A DNA stretch of 64,000 nt from assembly GCF_001590865.1 (NCBI RefSeq), contig NZ_BBUY01000001.1, positions 127,754 through 191,753 on the forward strand, in the 5' to 3' direction. Below are positions 16,886 to 25,834 of this stretch, in pieces. The DNA is from Streptomyces sp. NBRC 110611. GTDB taxonomy: Bacteria; Actinomycetota; Actinomycetes; Streptomycetales; Streptomycetaceae. Numbering within the stretch: position 1 is the first letter of the stretch; each line of letters opens with the position of its first letter. The notes beneath the pieces are model-generated. The model saw nothing but the letters and a program-made list of their open reading frames with translations, was not told where the DNA came from and ran no database searches. The position numbers and the translations under genes were made by a program.

Positions 16886-18538
16886 TCACACGTCCTCATC
16901 CGCCGCCAGCAGCTCGTCCGCGTCCACGATCCGGTACGCGTACCCCTGCTCGGCCAGGAAGCGCTGACGGTGGGCGGCGAAGTCCTGGTCGATGGTGTCC
17001 CTGGCGACCACCGAGTAGAACCGCGCCTCGTGCCCGTCCGCCTTGGGGCGCAGCACCCGCCCCAGCCGCTGTGCCTCCTCCTGCCGTGAACCGAACGTCC
17101 CCGACACCTGGATCGCGACCGTGGCCTCGGGAAGGTCGATCGAGAAGTTCGCCACCTTGGAGACGACCAGTACCGAGATCTCGCCCTCCCGGAACGCGTC
17201 GAAGAGCTTCTCCCGCTGGGCGTTGGTGGTCTCGCCCTTGATCACCGGCGCGTTCAGATGCTCGCCGAGCTCGTCCAGCTGGTCGATGTACTGGCCGATG
17301 ACCAGTGTCTGCTCGCCCTCGTGCCGGCGGACCAGCGCCTCGGTCACATCGCGCTTGCTGTCGGTGGTCGCGCAGAAGCGGTACTTCTCCTCGGTCTCCG
17401 CCGTCGCATACGCCAGCCGCTCCGACTCGGTCAGGTTGACCCGGACCTCGACGCAGTCGGCCGGGGCGATGTACCCCTGCGCCTCGATCTCCTTCCACGG
17501 TGCGTCGAACCGCTTGGGCCCGATGAGGGAGAAGACATCCGACTCCCGGCCGTCCTCCCGCACCAGCGTCGCGGTCAGCCCCAGCCGCCGCCGCGCCTGC
17601 AGATCGGCGGTGAACTTGAAGACCGGCGCGGGCAGCAGATGCACCTCGTCGTAGACGATCAGGCCCCAGTCCCGGGAGTTGAACAGCTCCAGGTGCGGGT
17701 AGACGCCCTTCCGCTTGGTCGTCAGCACCTGGTACGTGGCGATGGTGACCGGCCGGATCTCCTTCTTCGTGCCGCTGTACTCGCCGACCTCGTCCTCGGT
17801 CAGCGAGGTCCGCCGTACCAGCTCGTGCTTCCACTGCCGGGCCGAGACCGTGTTCGTCACCAGGATCAGCGTGGTGGCCTTCGCGCGGGCCATGGCACCC
17901 GCCCCCACCAGCGTCTTTCCCGCGCCACAGGGCAGCACGACGACACCTGAGCCGCCGTGCCAGAAGCCCTCCACGGCCTGCTGCTGGTACGGCCGCAGCC
18001 CCCAGCCGTCCTCGTGCAGCTCGATCGGATGCGCCTCACCGTCCACGTAACCGGCCAGGTCCTCGGCCGGCCAGCCCAGCTTCAGCAGCGTCTGCTTGAT
18101 CTGTCCGCGCTCGGAGGGGTGCACGATCACGCTGTCCGGGTCGATCCGCGCCCCGACCAGCGGCTGCACCTTCTTGGACCGGAGGATCTCCTCCAGTACC
18201 GGCCGGTCGGTGGTGGTCAGCACCAGCCCGTGGGCGGGGTGCTTGACCAGCGTCAGCCGGCCGTACCGGGCCATGGTCTCGGCGACGTCGACGAGCAGCG
18301 CGTGCGGTACCGGGTACCGCGAGTACTGCACCAGCGCGTCGACGACCTGCTCGGCGTCGTGCCCGGCGGCCCGCGCGTTCCACAGCCCCAGCGGCGTCAC
18401 CCGGTACGTGTGGATGTGCTCCGGTGCCCGCTCCAGCTCGGCGAAGGGCGCGATGGCCCGCCGGCAGGCGTCCGCCAGCTCATGGTCCACCTCCAGAAGC
18501 AGCGTCTTGTCGCTCTGGACGATGAGAGGTCCGTTCAC
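16886..18538 (-). CDS. XPB-type DNA repair helicase (superfamily 2)
   Basis: A 550-residue XPB/Ssl2 homologue. The N-terminal damage-recognition-like region spans about 1-180. Walker A is PCGAGKT near 205, the DEVH box (IVYDEVHLLP) near 297, LTATLVREDG near 325, then helicase domain 2 with VVSKVANFSIDLPEA and QRLGRVLRPK. Bacterial XPB proteins are 3'-5' helicases linked to repair and transcription coupling. GTG 18538 was chosen because the protein then opens with VNGPLIVQSDKTLLLEVDH as in relatives. It is 114 bp from the large helicase-associated gene upstream on the same strand. Confidence 0.92.
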   Translation of the reverse strand: MNGPLIVQSDKTLLLEVDHELADACRRAIAPFAELERAPEHIHTYRVTPLGLWNARAAGHDAEQVVDALVQYSRYPVPHALLVDVAETMARYGRLTLVKHPAHGLVLTTTDRPVLEEILRSKKVQPLVGARIDPDSVIVHPSERGQIKQTLLKLGWPAEDLAGYVDGEAHPIELHEDGWGLRPYQQQAVEGFWHGGSGVVVLPCGAGKTLVGAGAMARAKATTLILVTNTVSARQWKHELVRRTSLTEDEVGEYSGTKKEIRPVTIATYQVLTTKRKGVYPHLELFNSRDWGLIVYDEVHLLPAPVFKFTADLQARRRLGLTATLVREDGRESDVFSLIGPKRFDAPWKEIEAQGYIAPADCVEVRVNLTESERLAYATAETEEKYRFCATTDSKRDVTEALVRRHEGEQTLVIGQYIDQLDELGEHLNAPVIKGETTNAQREKLFDAFREGEISVLVVSKVANFSIDLPEATVAIQVSGTFGSRQEEAQRLGRVLRPKADGHEARFYSVVARDTIDQDFAAHRQRFLAEQGYAYRIVDADELLAADEDV

Positions 18539-18652
18539 GCGCCTCGCCCTTTCCCTTCGGCACCCGGCCGGCACGCGAGTGTCCCGTACCGCCAAACCTC
18601 CAGTGTGCCCCATCGGGGCGGAACGGGGACGGGGCTGCCGGGAGCGCGGATC

Positions 18653-21517
18653 TCAGACCGCGTCGTCCGCCAGTTCCGCCACCCCCGTGATCCGGTGCAG
18701 GGGGTAGGTGCGGACCTCGTCGGCGGTGTGGTCGTAGGCGGTCACGAAGCCGCCCTCCACGCGTACGGGGGCGATGACGCGCTGGCTGGCCGCGCCGTCC
18801 GCGTTGACGTACCCGATCCAGACGGCCGAGTTGGTGAGCACCGCGGCCTGCATGGTGGCGAGGGTCTCCGCGGAGGTGGTGCGCGGGAAGGCGCCCCGGG
18901 ACCGGTCCGGGACCTTGGCCTGGTCCTGGTCCCGGGTCTGATCCTGGGCCCTGGTCTGGCCCTGGGCCTGGGTGGGGGCCCGGACCGGCTTGCGTTCCGC
19001 GGTGGCGGCGAGGTCGCCGGCCCGGATGGCGCGGACCGCCGCTTCGAGCAGGGTGCGGTCAGGGGACGGCGGCCCGTCGGGCACCGGGACGGGCGCACTG
19101 CGCGGCAGGGTGCGGTACGAGTCGGCGCGGGCGACCAGGACATCGCCGGCGGCGGACTCCGCGGCCGGGGCGTAGCCCATCTCCCGTAGTCCGTCCAGGA
19201 GTTGTTCCGGGGAGGACTGCGCGGCCAGTACGGTCGGGGCGAGCCGGCGCAGGCGGAGTGCGGCGGCGCGGCGGTCGGCGAGGATCTCGGAGAGCAGCGC
19301 GTCGTCGTCGCAGCGGACGTAGGCGGTGGCCGCGCCGACCCGCAACTGGCCGTGTTTACGGGCCACATCGTCGATGAGGTAGGCGAGTGGCTGAGGAACC
19401 GGCGTACGGGAGTGGGTGCGGAGGAACTCCCGCAGCTCGGCGGCCGAGCGGCCGGCGTCCAGGGCGCGGCGTACGGAGGCCGGGGTGAAGCGGTAGACCG
19501 TGGCTCCGCCCTTGGACTCGATGTCGGCGAGTACGCCGAGCGCCTCGGCGAGCGGGCGCCGCAGCGGGCCGGGGGCGACGGCGGTCAGGTCCGCCTGGAG
19601 GAGGACGTGGTCGAGCGGTTCGGGGAGCAGCGGGGCGAGCAGGGCCGCGGCGCGGGCGGCGGCCGTCGCGGTCTCGGCGGGGGTGGGGACGGTGACGGTC
19701 GCGGTCGCGGTGGGGACGGTCGTGATCTCGGTGGGGGTGGTCGCTTCGTGCGCGGCGTTGATCAGGGTCCGGCCGTGGGCCGACAGCGCGCCCCGGCCCG
19801 TCACGCCGAGCAACTCCGCCTCGGACAGCGTCCATTGGGCGATCCGTGAGCGCAGGTCGAGGGTGGGTGCAGAGCTGCCAGGAGGGGATGCGGCCGAGGT
19901 GGGGGCAGGGGTGCCCGGGGAGGCGGTCGCGGTGGGCGCGAGGCCGCCAGGGGAAGCGATCGGGGAGGGTGTGGGGATGCCCGGGGTGGTGTTCCCGGCA
20001 GGTGCTGCGGCGGTTGCGGCCGGTCGTCCCGCCGTCCCCGCCCCGCGCAGCGGACGTTCCCACCGCAGCCGGGACAGGACCGTCGCCGCCGGTACGGAAG
20101 CGCCCGGCGGCAGACCGGCGAGCAGCGCCAGGGTGCGCCGGCGGACCTCGGGCGCCGGGGAGCGGTCCAGATGCGGGCCGAGCGCGGCCAGCGTGCGCCC
20201 CTTCGCGTCGGCGGTACCGACCACGCCCGGGGTGCGGGTGGCCGGCAGCCAGCTGGTCACCAGCGCCGCCCAGCGCTCATGATCGGGCAGCTGCAGCCAC
20301 TCCTCGGCCGCCGGGGTGGCCGCGTACCGCTCATCGGCCTCGCCGTCAGAGGCGATCAGCCCGGCCCCGTGGGCGAGTTCGAGCCAGAAGGCGGCGAGCT
20401 GCTCAGTGGTGTCCAGGGCCACGGCGGTCCGCTTGAGATCGCGGACGCTCAGGCCTCCGGCGCGCAGCACCGGGGGCCCGCCCAGGTCCCACTCCTTGAG
20501 CAGCTCCTCGACGGTCGCCAGCGCGGTGTACGCCTGGCCCGCGGCGGTGCGGTCCACAAGCTGGGGATCGCGTTCCGTGACCGGCTCCAGCGCGGGCGGC
20601 ACCGGCTCGGGGTGACGGTGTGCCCGCCCGCCCCGCAGAAAGAGCGCCGCCTCGCGCGGCAGGACGACGTTACGGCCGCCGGCCGGCAGCAGCAGTCCGC
20701 GGTCGAGCAGCCACTGCAGGTGCGGGGCCGGGCGGTCGGTGACACCGCCGTACGGCGGGCCCCACATCAGCTTGTCGAGGACGGCCACGGACTCGGCGGG
20801 CGCACTGTCGAGCAGCGCCGCCATCCGCGGGCGGTCGGCGAAGAGCGAGGTCAGCGCGGCGACCGCGGAAACCGGGTCATGGGTGGTGGGCAGCCCGGCG
20901 GCCGCGATGATCTCCTGTAGCCGGCCCGGTGACATACCGGCCGTGGCCTCGGCGACGGTGGGGCCCAGACCGGTCGGCGACGGGTGCGCGGCGCTGGGCG
21001 TCAGCAGCTCGCGGGCCGTACGTACCAGCCGCAGCCGGTCGTCCGGGCCCCACACCAGCGCCTGCGCACGCAGCTGCGCCACCGCCCGGGGCAGTTCGGC
21101 GACGACCGCCTCGTCCGCGGCGCTCACGGCCTCGTTGCCGTTGGCCGCCTCGTCTTCCCGGCCCTTCTCCCGGCCCTTCTCCCGGCCCTTCTCCCGGCCC
21201 TTCTCCCGGCCCTTCTCCCGGCCCTTCTCCTGGCCCTTCGCCTCGTCTTCGGCGTCTCCGCCCATCAGCGCGGCCAGTGTCCCGTACGGGCACGGATCCG
21301 GCGCCACCGCCAGCGCCTCGGCGGTCTGCAGCGCGAACAGGTCGAGCCGCTCCACCGCGCGCACGACGGACGCCCGGGTCCCGGCCCGGGTCGCCAGCTG
21401 TGTGACGTCGCCCGGTACCGGATTGAGCAGGTCGGGCCGGGCCCGCAGCAGCCCGATGAGCCCGCCGTCGGTGCGGGTTCGAAGCTCCTCGGCGAGGGTG
21501 CGGGGGATACCGGTCAT
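18653..21517 (-). CDS. Helicase-associated domain protein paired with XPB
   Basis: A 954-residue protein without Walker motifs. It begins with winged-helix-like segments (LAEELRTRTDGGLIGLLRARPDLL). The middle is helical, with a Pro/Ala/Thr-rich linker about 505-560. The C-terminal third has the helicase C-terminal-like region (FTPASVRRALDAGRSAAEL... LAYLIDDVARKHGQLRVG, quoted in parts) and a WYL-like end, SAVWIGYVNADGAASQRVIAP. Same strand as and upstream of XPB, so a protein partner is likely. It contains six EKGR repeats near residues 96-119, which are probably not conserved. Confidence 0.8.
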   Translation of the reverse strand: MTGIPRTLAEELRTRTDGGLIGLLRARPDLLNPVPGDVTQLATRAGTRASVVRAVERLDLFALQTAEALAVAPDPCPYGTLAALMGGDAEDEAKGQEKGREKGREKGREKGREKGREKGREDEAANGNEAVSAADEAVVAELPRAVAQLRAQALVWGPDDRLRLVRTARELLTPSAAHPSPTGLGPTVAEATAGMSPGRLQEIIAAAGLPTTHDPVSAVAALTSLFADRPRMAALLDSAPAESVAVLDKLMWGPPYGGVTDRPAPHLQWLLDRGLLLPAGGRNVVLPREAALFLRGGRAHRHPEPVPPALEPVTERDPQLVDRTAAGQAYTALATVEELLKEWDLGGPPVLRAGGLSVRDLKRTAVALDTTEQLAAFWLELAHGAGLIASDGEADERYAATPAAEEWLQLPDHERWAALVTSWLPATRTPGVVGTADAKGRTLAALGPHLDRSPAPEVRRRTLALLAGLPPGASVPAATVLSRLRWERPLRGAGTAGRPAATAAAPAGNTTPGIPTPSPIASPGGLAPTATASPGTPAPTSAASPPGSSAPTLDLRSRIAQWTLSEAELLGVTGRGALSAHGRTLINAAHEATTPTEITTVPTATATVTVPTPAETATAAARAAALLAPLLPEPLDHVLLQADLTAVAPGPLRRPLAEALGVLADIESKGGATVYRFTPASVRRALDAGRSAAELREFLRTHSRTPVPQPLAYLIDDVARKHGQLRVGAATAYVRCDDDALLSEILADRRAAALRLRRLAPTVLAAQSSPEQLLDGLREMGYAPAAESAAGDVLVARADSYRTLPRSAPVPVPDGPPSPDRTLLEAAVRAIRAGDLAATAERKPVRAPTQAQGQTRAQDQTRDQDQAKVPDRSRGAFPRTTSAETLATMQAAVLTNSAVWIGYVNADGAASQRVIAPVRVEGGFVTAYDHTADEVRTYPLHRITGVAELADDAV
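21158..21238. repeat. 12-bp in-frame tandem repeats in the helicase-associated gene
   Basis: CCCTTCTCCCGG repeats at least six times, encoding (Glu-Lys-Gly-Arg) units on the minus strand. The repeat length is a multiple of three, so copy changes keep the frame. Confidence 0.95.
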
Positions 21518-21856
21518 TCGTCCTACGTTAGCGGGGTGAGGGGGGCGGGGGCAGTGCGTGGCGGCGTGGGGCGGGGACCGGGCCCGAATCGGGGGCTCGA
21601 ATCGGGGCCGGAGGCGGGGCCGGGAGCTTTGACTGGGGTGGGGGGCCGCCGGAGGATGCCAGGTGCCGCGAGACGCCGCTGAGCGTGCCGGGCGGCCTCC
21701 GGTCCGTTGTCAGTGCGGGGCGGTACCGTCGAGGCGGTTGCGGTAACCAGCGGACGCCGCAGGTGATTTCGTCGCCGGTGAACGCATCTCGGGGGAGTCG
21801 CCGCTGCGGACCAAGGGGATCAGTGGATCAAGGAGAGCAAGGGGGCAGGGGATTTC
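21518..21856. other. Intergenic region, nothing recognised
   Basis: A G-rich 339-bp stretch between divergent genes. It should hold promoters for both, but no clear -35/-10 pair, inverted repeat or RNA structure was recognised. Confidence 0.6.
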
Positions 21857-23140
21857 GTGGGGATCGAGAGCGATCAGCTCGTCTTCGACTATCTGAGCCG
21901 GGTGGGCGACCTGGCCCAGCAGCAGGGTCTACCCGCCGCCACGCGGATGCGGCTGGTGACCCGGCTCCGGGCCGAGATAGACGAGCGGAAGCCCGACTCG
22001 GTGTCCGGTGTGAAGCGGATGCTGGCGCGGCTGGGGTCGCCGGAGGCGGTGGTCGCGGAGGCCGGCGGCACCACGCCGTCCGGGGAGCTGTCGGGGGACG
22101 GGCCTACCGCGCGGGCCGGGCACTCCTCTGGAGCTGGGCACCTTTCAAGGGCCGGCGAGCCGCCTTCCCGGCGGACTTCCCCTCGCGACAAGCTCGCCGG
22201 CCTGGCCTGGCGCAGCGGCCTGACCGGTAAGGCGCTGCGGTACGGCAAGGCGTCCACGGATGACAAGCCGCAGACCTCCGGCCTCCCCCCGCACCTTGCC
22301 GGTGCGGACGAACTCGGCGACGGGGGCGGCGCTCCTGACTGGTGGCGGATGGGGCCGGCACCGTTGGGCCCGGGCGAGACCGTGCCCGGATTCGTCGGGG
22401 GCATCGAGATTCCGGAGATGTGGGACCGGCCGGATGGCAAGGGCACGGGCAAGGGCACGGGGGAGGACGGGGGCGAGGGCGAGGGTCAGGGTGAGAGCGG
22501 TGAGGGCTGCACGGGTGGCAAGGGCAGTGGTGGCGACGGCGGCCGACTGTCGCTGAGCAAGAGGGACGAGAGCGGCGAGGGAGGCAAGGGAGGCAAGAGG
22601 GCGACGGGCAGGGCTGCGGGGGGCAGGCGGGGTGCGGCGGTAGACGCCGAGGATGCCGTGGCGGCGGCCGACGTGGCCGACATGACCGATGTGGCGGACG
22701 GCAGCGGTGAGACCGGTGACACCGGCGGCACCGGTGAGGAAACCGGTGAGGAAGTGGAGCCCGGTGTCCGGGAGGACACCGCCGGTCCGATGCCCCTCCG
22801 GGCATGGCTGAGCCCCGTCCCGACGCTGGCCGCGCTCCTGCTCGTGGCCGGTGCGGTGCTGGGGTCCTGGTGGGCGGTGGCGGGGGGCTGGGCGCTCGCC
22901 TACGTATCGCGGCGGCTGAGCCGGACCGAGGCCAAGTTCGCGGCGCTGGGGGTGCCCGGGATCGTCGTCGGCGGCCTGCTGGTCTGGTTGTGGGGGCGCC
23001 TCGACCGCCGCTGGGGCGAGCCGGTCGCCGAGGGCCGGCTGGGGCAGGAGTTGCTCGATGGTCTGCCGGTCGTGGCCCGGTTCGCGGCCATCGCCTCCGC
23101 GCTGTTCCTGCTGTGGCGGATGCGGCGGGCGGCGCGGTAG
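21857..23140 (+). CDS. HAAS-like domain membrane protein with low-complexity middle
   Basis: A 427-residue protein. Residues 1-70 (QLVFDYLSRVGDLAQQQGLP... LRAEIDERKPDSVSGVKRML, in parts) resemble the HAAS signalling/permease-associated helical domain, ending in LGSPEAVVAEA. Residues about 80-300 are charged low complexity (Gly, Lys, Glu, Asp). The C-terminal 120 residues have three or four hydrophobic helices. GTG 21857 is supported by AGGGGA upstream. Role unknown; PadR-type regulators often pair with HAAS proteins but none is adjacent. Confidence 0.75.
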   Translation: MGIESDQLVFDYLSRVGDLAQQQGLPAATRMRLVTRLRAEIDERKPDSVSGVKRMLARLGSPEAVVAEAGGTTPSGELSGDGPTARAGHSSGAGHLSRAGEPPSRRTSPRDKLAGLAWRSGLTGKALRYGKASTDDKPQTSGLPPHLAGADELGDGGGAPDWWRMGPAPLGPGETVPGFVGGIEIPEMWDRPDGKGTGKGTGEDGGEGEGQGESGEGCTGGKGSGGDGGRLSLSKRDESGEGGKGGKRATGRAAGGRRGAAVDAEDAVAAADVADMTDVADGSGETGDTGGTGEETGEEVEPGVREDTAGPMPLRAWLSPVPTLAALLLVAGAVLGSWWAVAGGWALAYVSRRLSRTEAKFAALGVPGIVVGGLLVWLWGRLDRRWGEPVAEGRLGQELLDGLPVVARFAAIASALFLLWRMRRAAR

Positions 23141-23295
23141 CGCAGACGAGGCGGACGCGGCAGACGAGAGCCCCTGCGCCAGCCCCCTGGCCCTCGCAGC
23201 CCCTACCCCTCGCAGCCCCTGGCCCTCGCCCCCGTGTCCTCGCCCCGCAGCCCCTGCCCAGTGCCCCTGCCCGACCGGCCGGGAGCGCCTGCACA

Positions 23296-24060
23296 ATGGC
23301 AGGCATGGCTGCGTACCCCCTGACGGTCGGATTCGACCTCGACATGACGCTGATCGACTCCCGGCCGGGCATCAAGGCCGCCTACGAGGAGCTGGCCGCC
23401 AGGACCGGTACGTATATCGATGCCGAGGCCGCGGTGACCCGGTTGGGACCGCCGCTGGAGGAGGAGATCCGCCGCTGGTTTCCCGAGGAGCGGGTGGCGG
23501 AGGCCAGCGGCCTCTACCGCGAGCTGTATCCGGAGTACGGGATCACGCCGACCCTGGCCATGCGCGGCGCCCGGGAGGCCATCGCCGCGGTGCAGGCAGC
23601 AGGCGTCGGCGCGGGCCATGGAGCACAAGCAGAAGCAGAAGCAGGAACAGCAGCAGGAACAGGAACAGGAGCACCAGGGCGGGCGATTGTGGTGACGGCC
23701 AAGTACGAGCCGAACGCCAAGCTGCACCTGGCACACCTGGGCATCGAGCCGGACGCGGTGATCGGCTCGCTGTGGGCGGAGGCGAAGGCCGAGGCGCTGC
23801 GCGAGTACGGTGCGCGGATCTACGTCGGCGACCACACCGGTGACGTACGGGGTGCGCGCGCCGCGGGCGCGGTGTCCGTGGCCGTGGCCACCGGGCCGTG
23901 CGACGGGAGTGAGCTGCTGGCGGCCGGCGCCGATGTGGTGCTCGGGGACCTCATGGACTTCCCGGCGTGGCTGAACCGTTACGTTGCGGAGTCACTGGAC
24001 GGTTCGGGCGCTCCGGACGGTCCGGACACTCCGGGCACTCCGGACGTCGCCTCGGCCTGA
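23296..24060 (+). CDS. HAD superfamily hydrolase
   Basis: A 254-residue phosphatase-like protein of the phosphoglycolate phosphatase/PPase group. Motif I is FDLDMTLID with nucleophile Asp14 and Asp16; motif II IVVTAKYEPNAK; motif III/IV YVGDHTGDVRGARAAG. Substrate unknown. A run of Ala/Glu/Gly/Thr (about residues 110-130) encoded by GCAGAAGCAGAA-like repeats sits in the core just before motif II, which is unusual. The C-terminal tail has Pro-Asp-Thr repeats. It overlaps the convergent small membrane-protein gene by 82 bp. Confidence 0.88.
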   Translation: MAGMAAYPLTVGFDLDMTLIDSRPGIKAAYEELAARTGTYIDAEAAVTRLGPPLEEEIRRWFPEERVAEASGLYRELYPEYGITPTLAMRGAREAIAAVQAAGVGAGHGAQAEAEAGTAAGTGTGAPGRAIVVTAKYEPNAKLHLAHLGIEPDAVIGSLWAEAKAEALREYGARIYVGDHTGDVRGARAAGAVSVAVATGPCDGSELLAAGADVVLGDLMDFPAWLNRYVAESLDGSGAPDGPDTPGTPDVASA

Positions 24061-24275
24061 CGCCGCTGCGTGAGCGCGGAACGGACCAGTCCGGTGGCGG
24101 CGACCAGGAAGCCGAGACCCATCAGCATGCACAGCCAGTAGAAGGCGGACGGCAGCGGAGGGGTCCCCAGGAACAGCGGCGTCACTGTGGCGAGAGTGGC
24201 CAGTGCGCCAAGTAGGAACATGATCGCGCCGATTCGGACCAGCAGATCCCCGGCCCGGGGAGTTTCGTCAGACAC
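23979..24275 (-). CDS. Small two-helix membrane protein
   Basis: A 98-residue protein opening MSDETPRAGDLLVRIGAIMF from GTG 24275. Hydrophobic helices span about 15-40 and 45-70, with a basic loop LTQRRQ after helix 2. The C-terminal 25 residues (Gly/Pro/Ser) are encoded antisense to the HAD gene's tail. Conserved-looking but not assigned. Confidence 0.65.
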   Translation of the reverse strand: MSDETPRAGDLLVRIGAIMFLLGALATLATVTPLFLGTPPLPSAFYWLCMLMGLGFLVAATGLVRSALTQRRQAEATSGVPGVSGPSGAPEPSSDSAT

Positions 24276-24494
24276 CTGACCAGGGTAAGTCCGGGCCAGA
24301 GGCGACGAGGATCCACCCGGCGGCGTCTTGTCACCGGCCCCGGGACCATTAGCCTTGGTGGTGGCGGGTCCTGCGGCCCGCTGCATTGCTATCCAGACCC
24401 GTTTCTTCCGCAGCCAGTTCCCGCGGCAGACCCAGCCCAGATTTCCACCGGATTCCCACCAGATTTTCCAACGAGTACGAGGACGAGGACAGAC

Positions 24495-24878
24495 GTGCCT
24501 ACCGGCAAGGTCAAGTGGTTCAACAGCGAGAAGGGCTTCGGCTTTCTCTCCCGCGATGACGGCGGCGACGTCTTCGTGCACTCGTCGGTGCTGCCCGACG
24601 GCGTGGCCGCGCTCAAGCCTGGCCAGCGTGTCGAGTTCGGCGTCGTCGCAGGGCAGCGCGGTGACCAGGCGCTGTCCGTGATGCTCCTCGACCCGACCCC
24701 CTCGGTCGCCGCGGCCCAGCGCCGTAAGCCCGATGAGCTCGCCTCGATCGTTCAGGACCTCACCACGCTTCTGGAGAACGTCACCCAGCAGCTGGAGCGT
24801 GGCCGTTACCCCGACAAGGCGCACGGGGCGAAGATCGCCGGCATGCTGCGCGCGGTCGCCGACCAGCTCGACGTGTGA
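24495..24878 (+). CDS. Cold-shock domain protein with C-terminal extension
   Basis: A 127-residue nucleic-acid-binding protein. The cold-shock domain (1-65) has GKVKWFNSEKGFGFL with RNP1 KGFGFL at 13-18 and RNP2 VFVHS at 26-30. An extra helical region (about 75-127, ELASIVQDLTTLLENVTQQL) distinguishes it from 67-residue CspA proteins and is common in actinomycetes. It starts at GTG 24495. The upstream 210 bp contain no gene and probably form a long 5' leader, a feature often used in cold-shock control. Confidence 0.92.
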   Translation: MPTGKVKWFNSEKGFGFLSRDDGGDVFVHSSVLPDGVAALKPGQRVEFGVVAGQRGDQALSVMLLDPTPSVAAAQRRKPDELASIVQDLTTLLENVTQQLERGRYPDKAHGAKIAGMLRAVADQLDV

Positions 24879-24920
24879 GCCGGTTAGGCATCTGAACCAG
24901 TCCGGCCGCTGAACCGGCTC
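24877..24920. terminator. Bidirectional terminator candidate
   Basis: GAGCCGGTT (24877-24885) pairs with AACCGGCTC (24912-24920), and CCGGCC/GGCCGG pairs overlap it. It lies between the convergent csp and mqnD genes. Confidence 0.6.
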
Positions 24921-24936
24921 GGCCGGTCACAGAAAA

Positions 24937-25824
24937 TCAGACAAACTTCAGCGCATCCCGGCCGAGGGGCGGCACCAGCCCCTCGGCCGCGGCGCGGGTG
25001 AGCAACCCGCGCACCGCGGCATAGCCGTCCTCTCCGAGGCCGGCGGTGAACTCGTTCACATACAGCCCGATGTGCTGGTCGGCCACCTTCGGGTCCATCT
25101 CCTGCGCATGCTCCAGGACGTACGGACGGGACGCTTCCGGGTCGTCCCAGGCCATCCGGACGGAGGTGCGGATGGCGGCCGCCAGCTCGCGCAGCGTCCG
25201 CTCGCCCAGTGACCGCTTGGCGATGATCGCGCCGAGCGGGATCGGCAGCCCGGCGGTCCGCTCCCAGTGCTCGCCCATGTCGGCCAGGCACACCAGGCCG
25301 TAGTTCTGGTAGGTGAAGCGCGCCTCGTGGATGACCAGGCCCGCGTCGACCCGGCCGTCCCGGACGGCGGGCATGATCTCGTGGAACGGCAGCACCACGA
25401 TCTCCCCGACACCGCCCGGTACCTCGGCCGCCGCCCACAGCCGGAACAGCAGGTACGCGGTGGACCGTTCGCTGGGTACCGCGACCCGTCGGCCGGCCAG
25501 GTCCGCGGCCGTCCCCTGCTGCCGGGTCAGCACCAGCGGCCCGCAGCCGCGCCCCAGCGCCCCGCCGCAGGGCAGCAGCGCGTACTCCTCCAGGACCCAT
25601 GGCAGCACCGCGTACGACACCTTCAGGACGTCGAACTCACCGCGCTCCGCCATCCCGTTGGTCAGGTCGATATCGGCGAAGGTGACCGCGAGCTCCGGCG
25701 CGTCCGGGACGCGGCCGTGCGCCAGCGCGTCGAAGACGAAGGTGTCGTTCGGGCACGGCGAGTACGCGATGTCCAGCGGCCGGGTCACGGGCTGGGCCAC
25801 GGGCTGGATGACGGGCCGGGTCAC
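24937..25824 (-). CDS. mqnD: 1,4-dihydroxy-6-naphthoate synthase (futalosine pathway)
   Basis: MqnD (295 residues) converts cyclic dehypoxanthine futalosine to 1,4-dihydroxy-6-naphthoate in menaquinone synthesis. It has the periplasmic-binding-like fold with DIAYSPCPNDTFVFDALAHG at the start, FDVLKVSYAVLPWVL, VPSERSTAYLLFRLW, and the DAGLVIHEARFTYQNYGL segment. GTG 25824 follows GGAGG by five bases, ten bases after mqnB ends, so the two are cotranscribed. The N-terminal 16 residues are a Thr/Arg/Pro/Val repeat not seen as part of the fold. Confidence 0.95.
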   Translation of the reverse strand: MTRPVIQPVAQPVTRPLDIAYSPCPNDTFVFDALAHGRVPDAPELAVTFADIDLTNGMAERGEFDVLKVSYAVLPWVLEEYALLPCGGALGRGCGPLVLTRQQGTAADLAGRRVAVPSERSTAYLLFRLWAAAEVPGGVGEIVVLPFHEIMPAVRDGRVDAGLVIHEARFTYQNYGLVCLADMGEHWERTAGLPIPLGAIIAKRSLGERTLRELAAAIRTSVRMAWDDPEASRPYVLEHAQEMDPKVADQHIGLYVNEFTAGLGEDGYAAVRGLLTRAAAEGLVPPLGRDALKFV

Positions 25825-25834
25825 GGGGGCCTCC

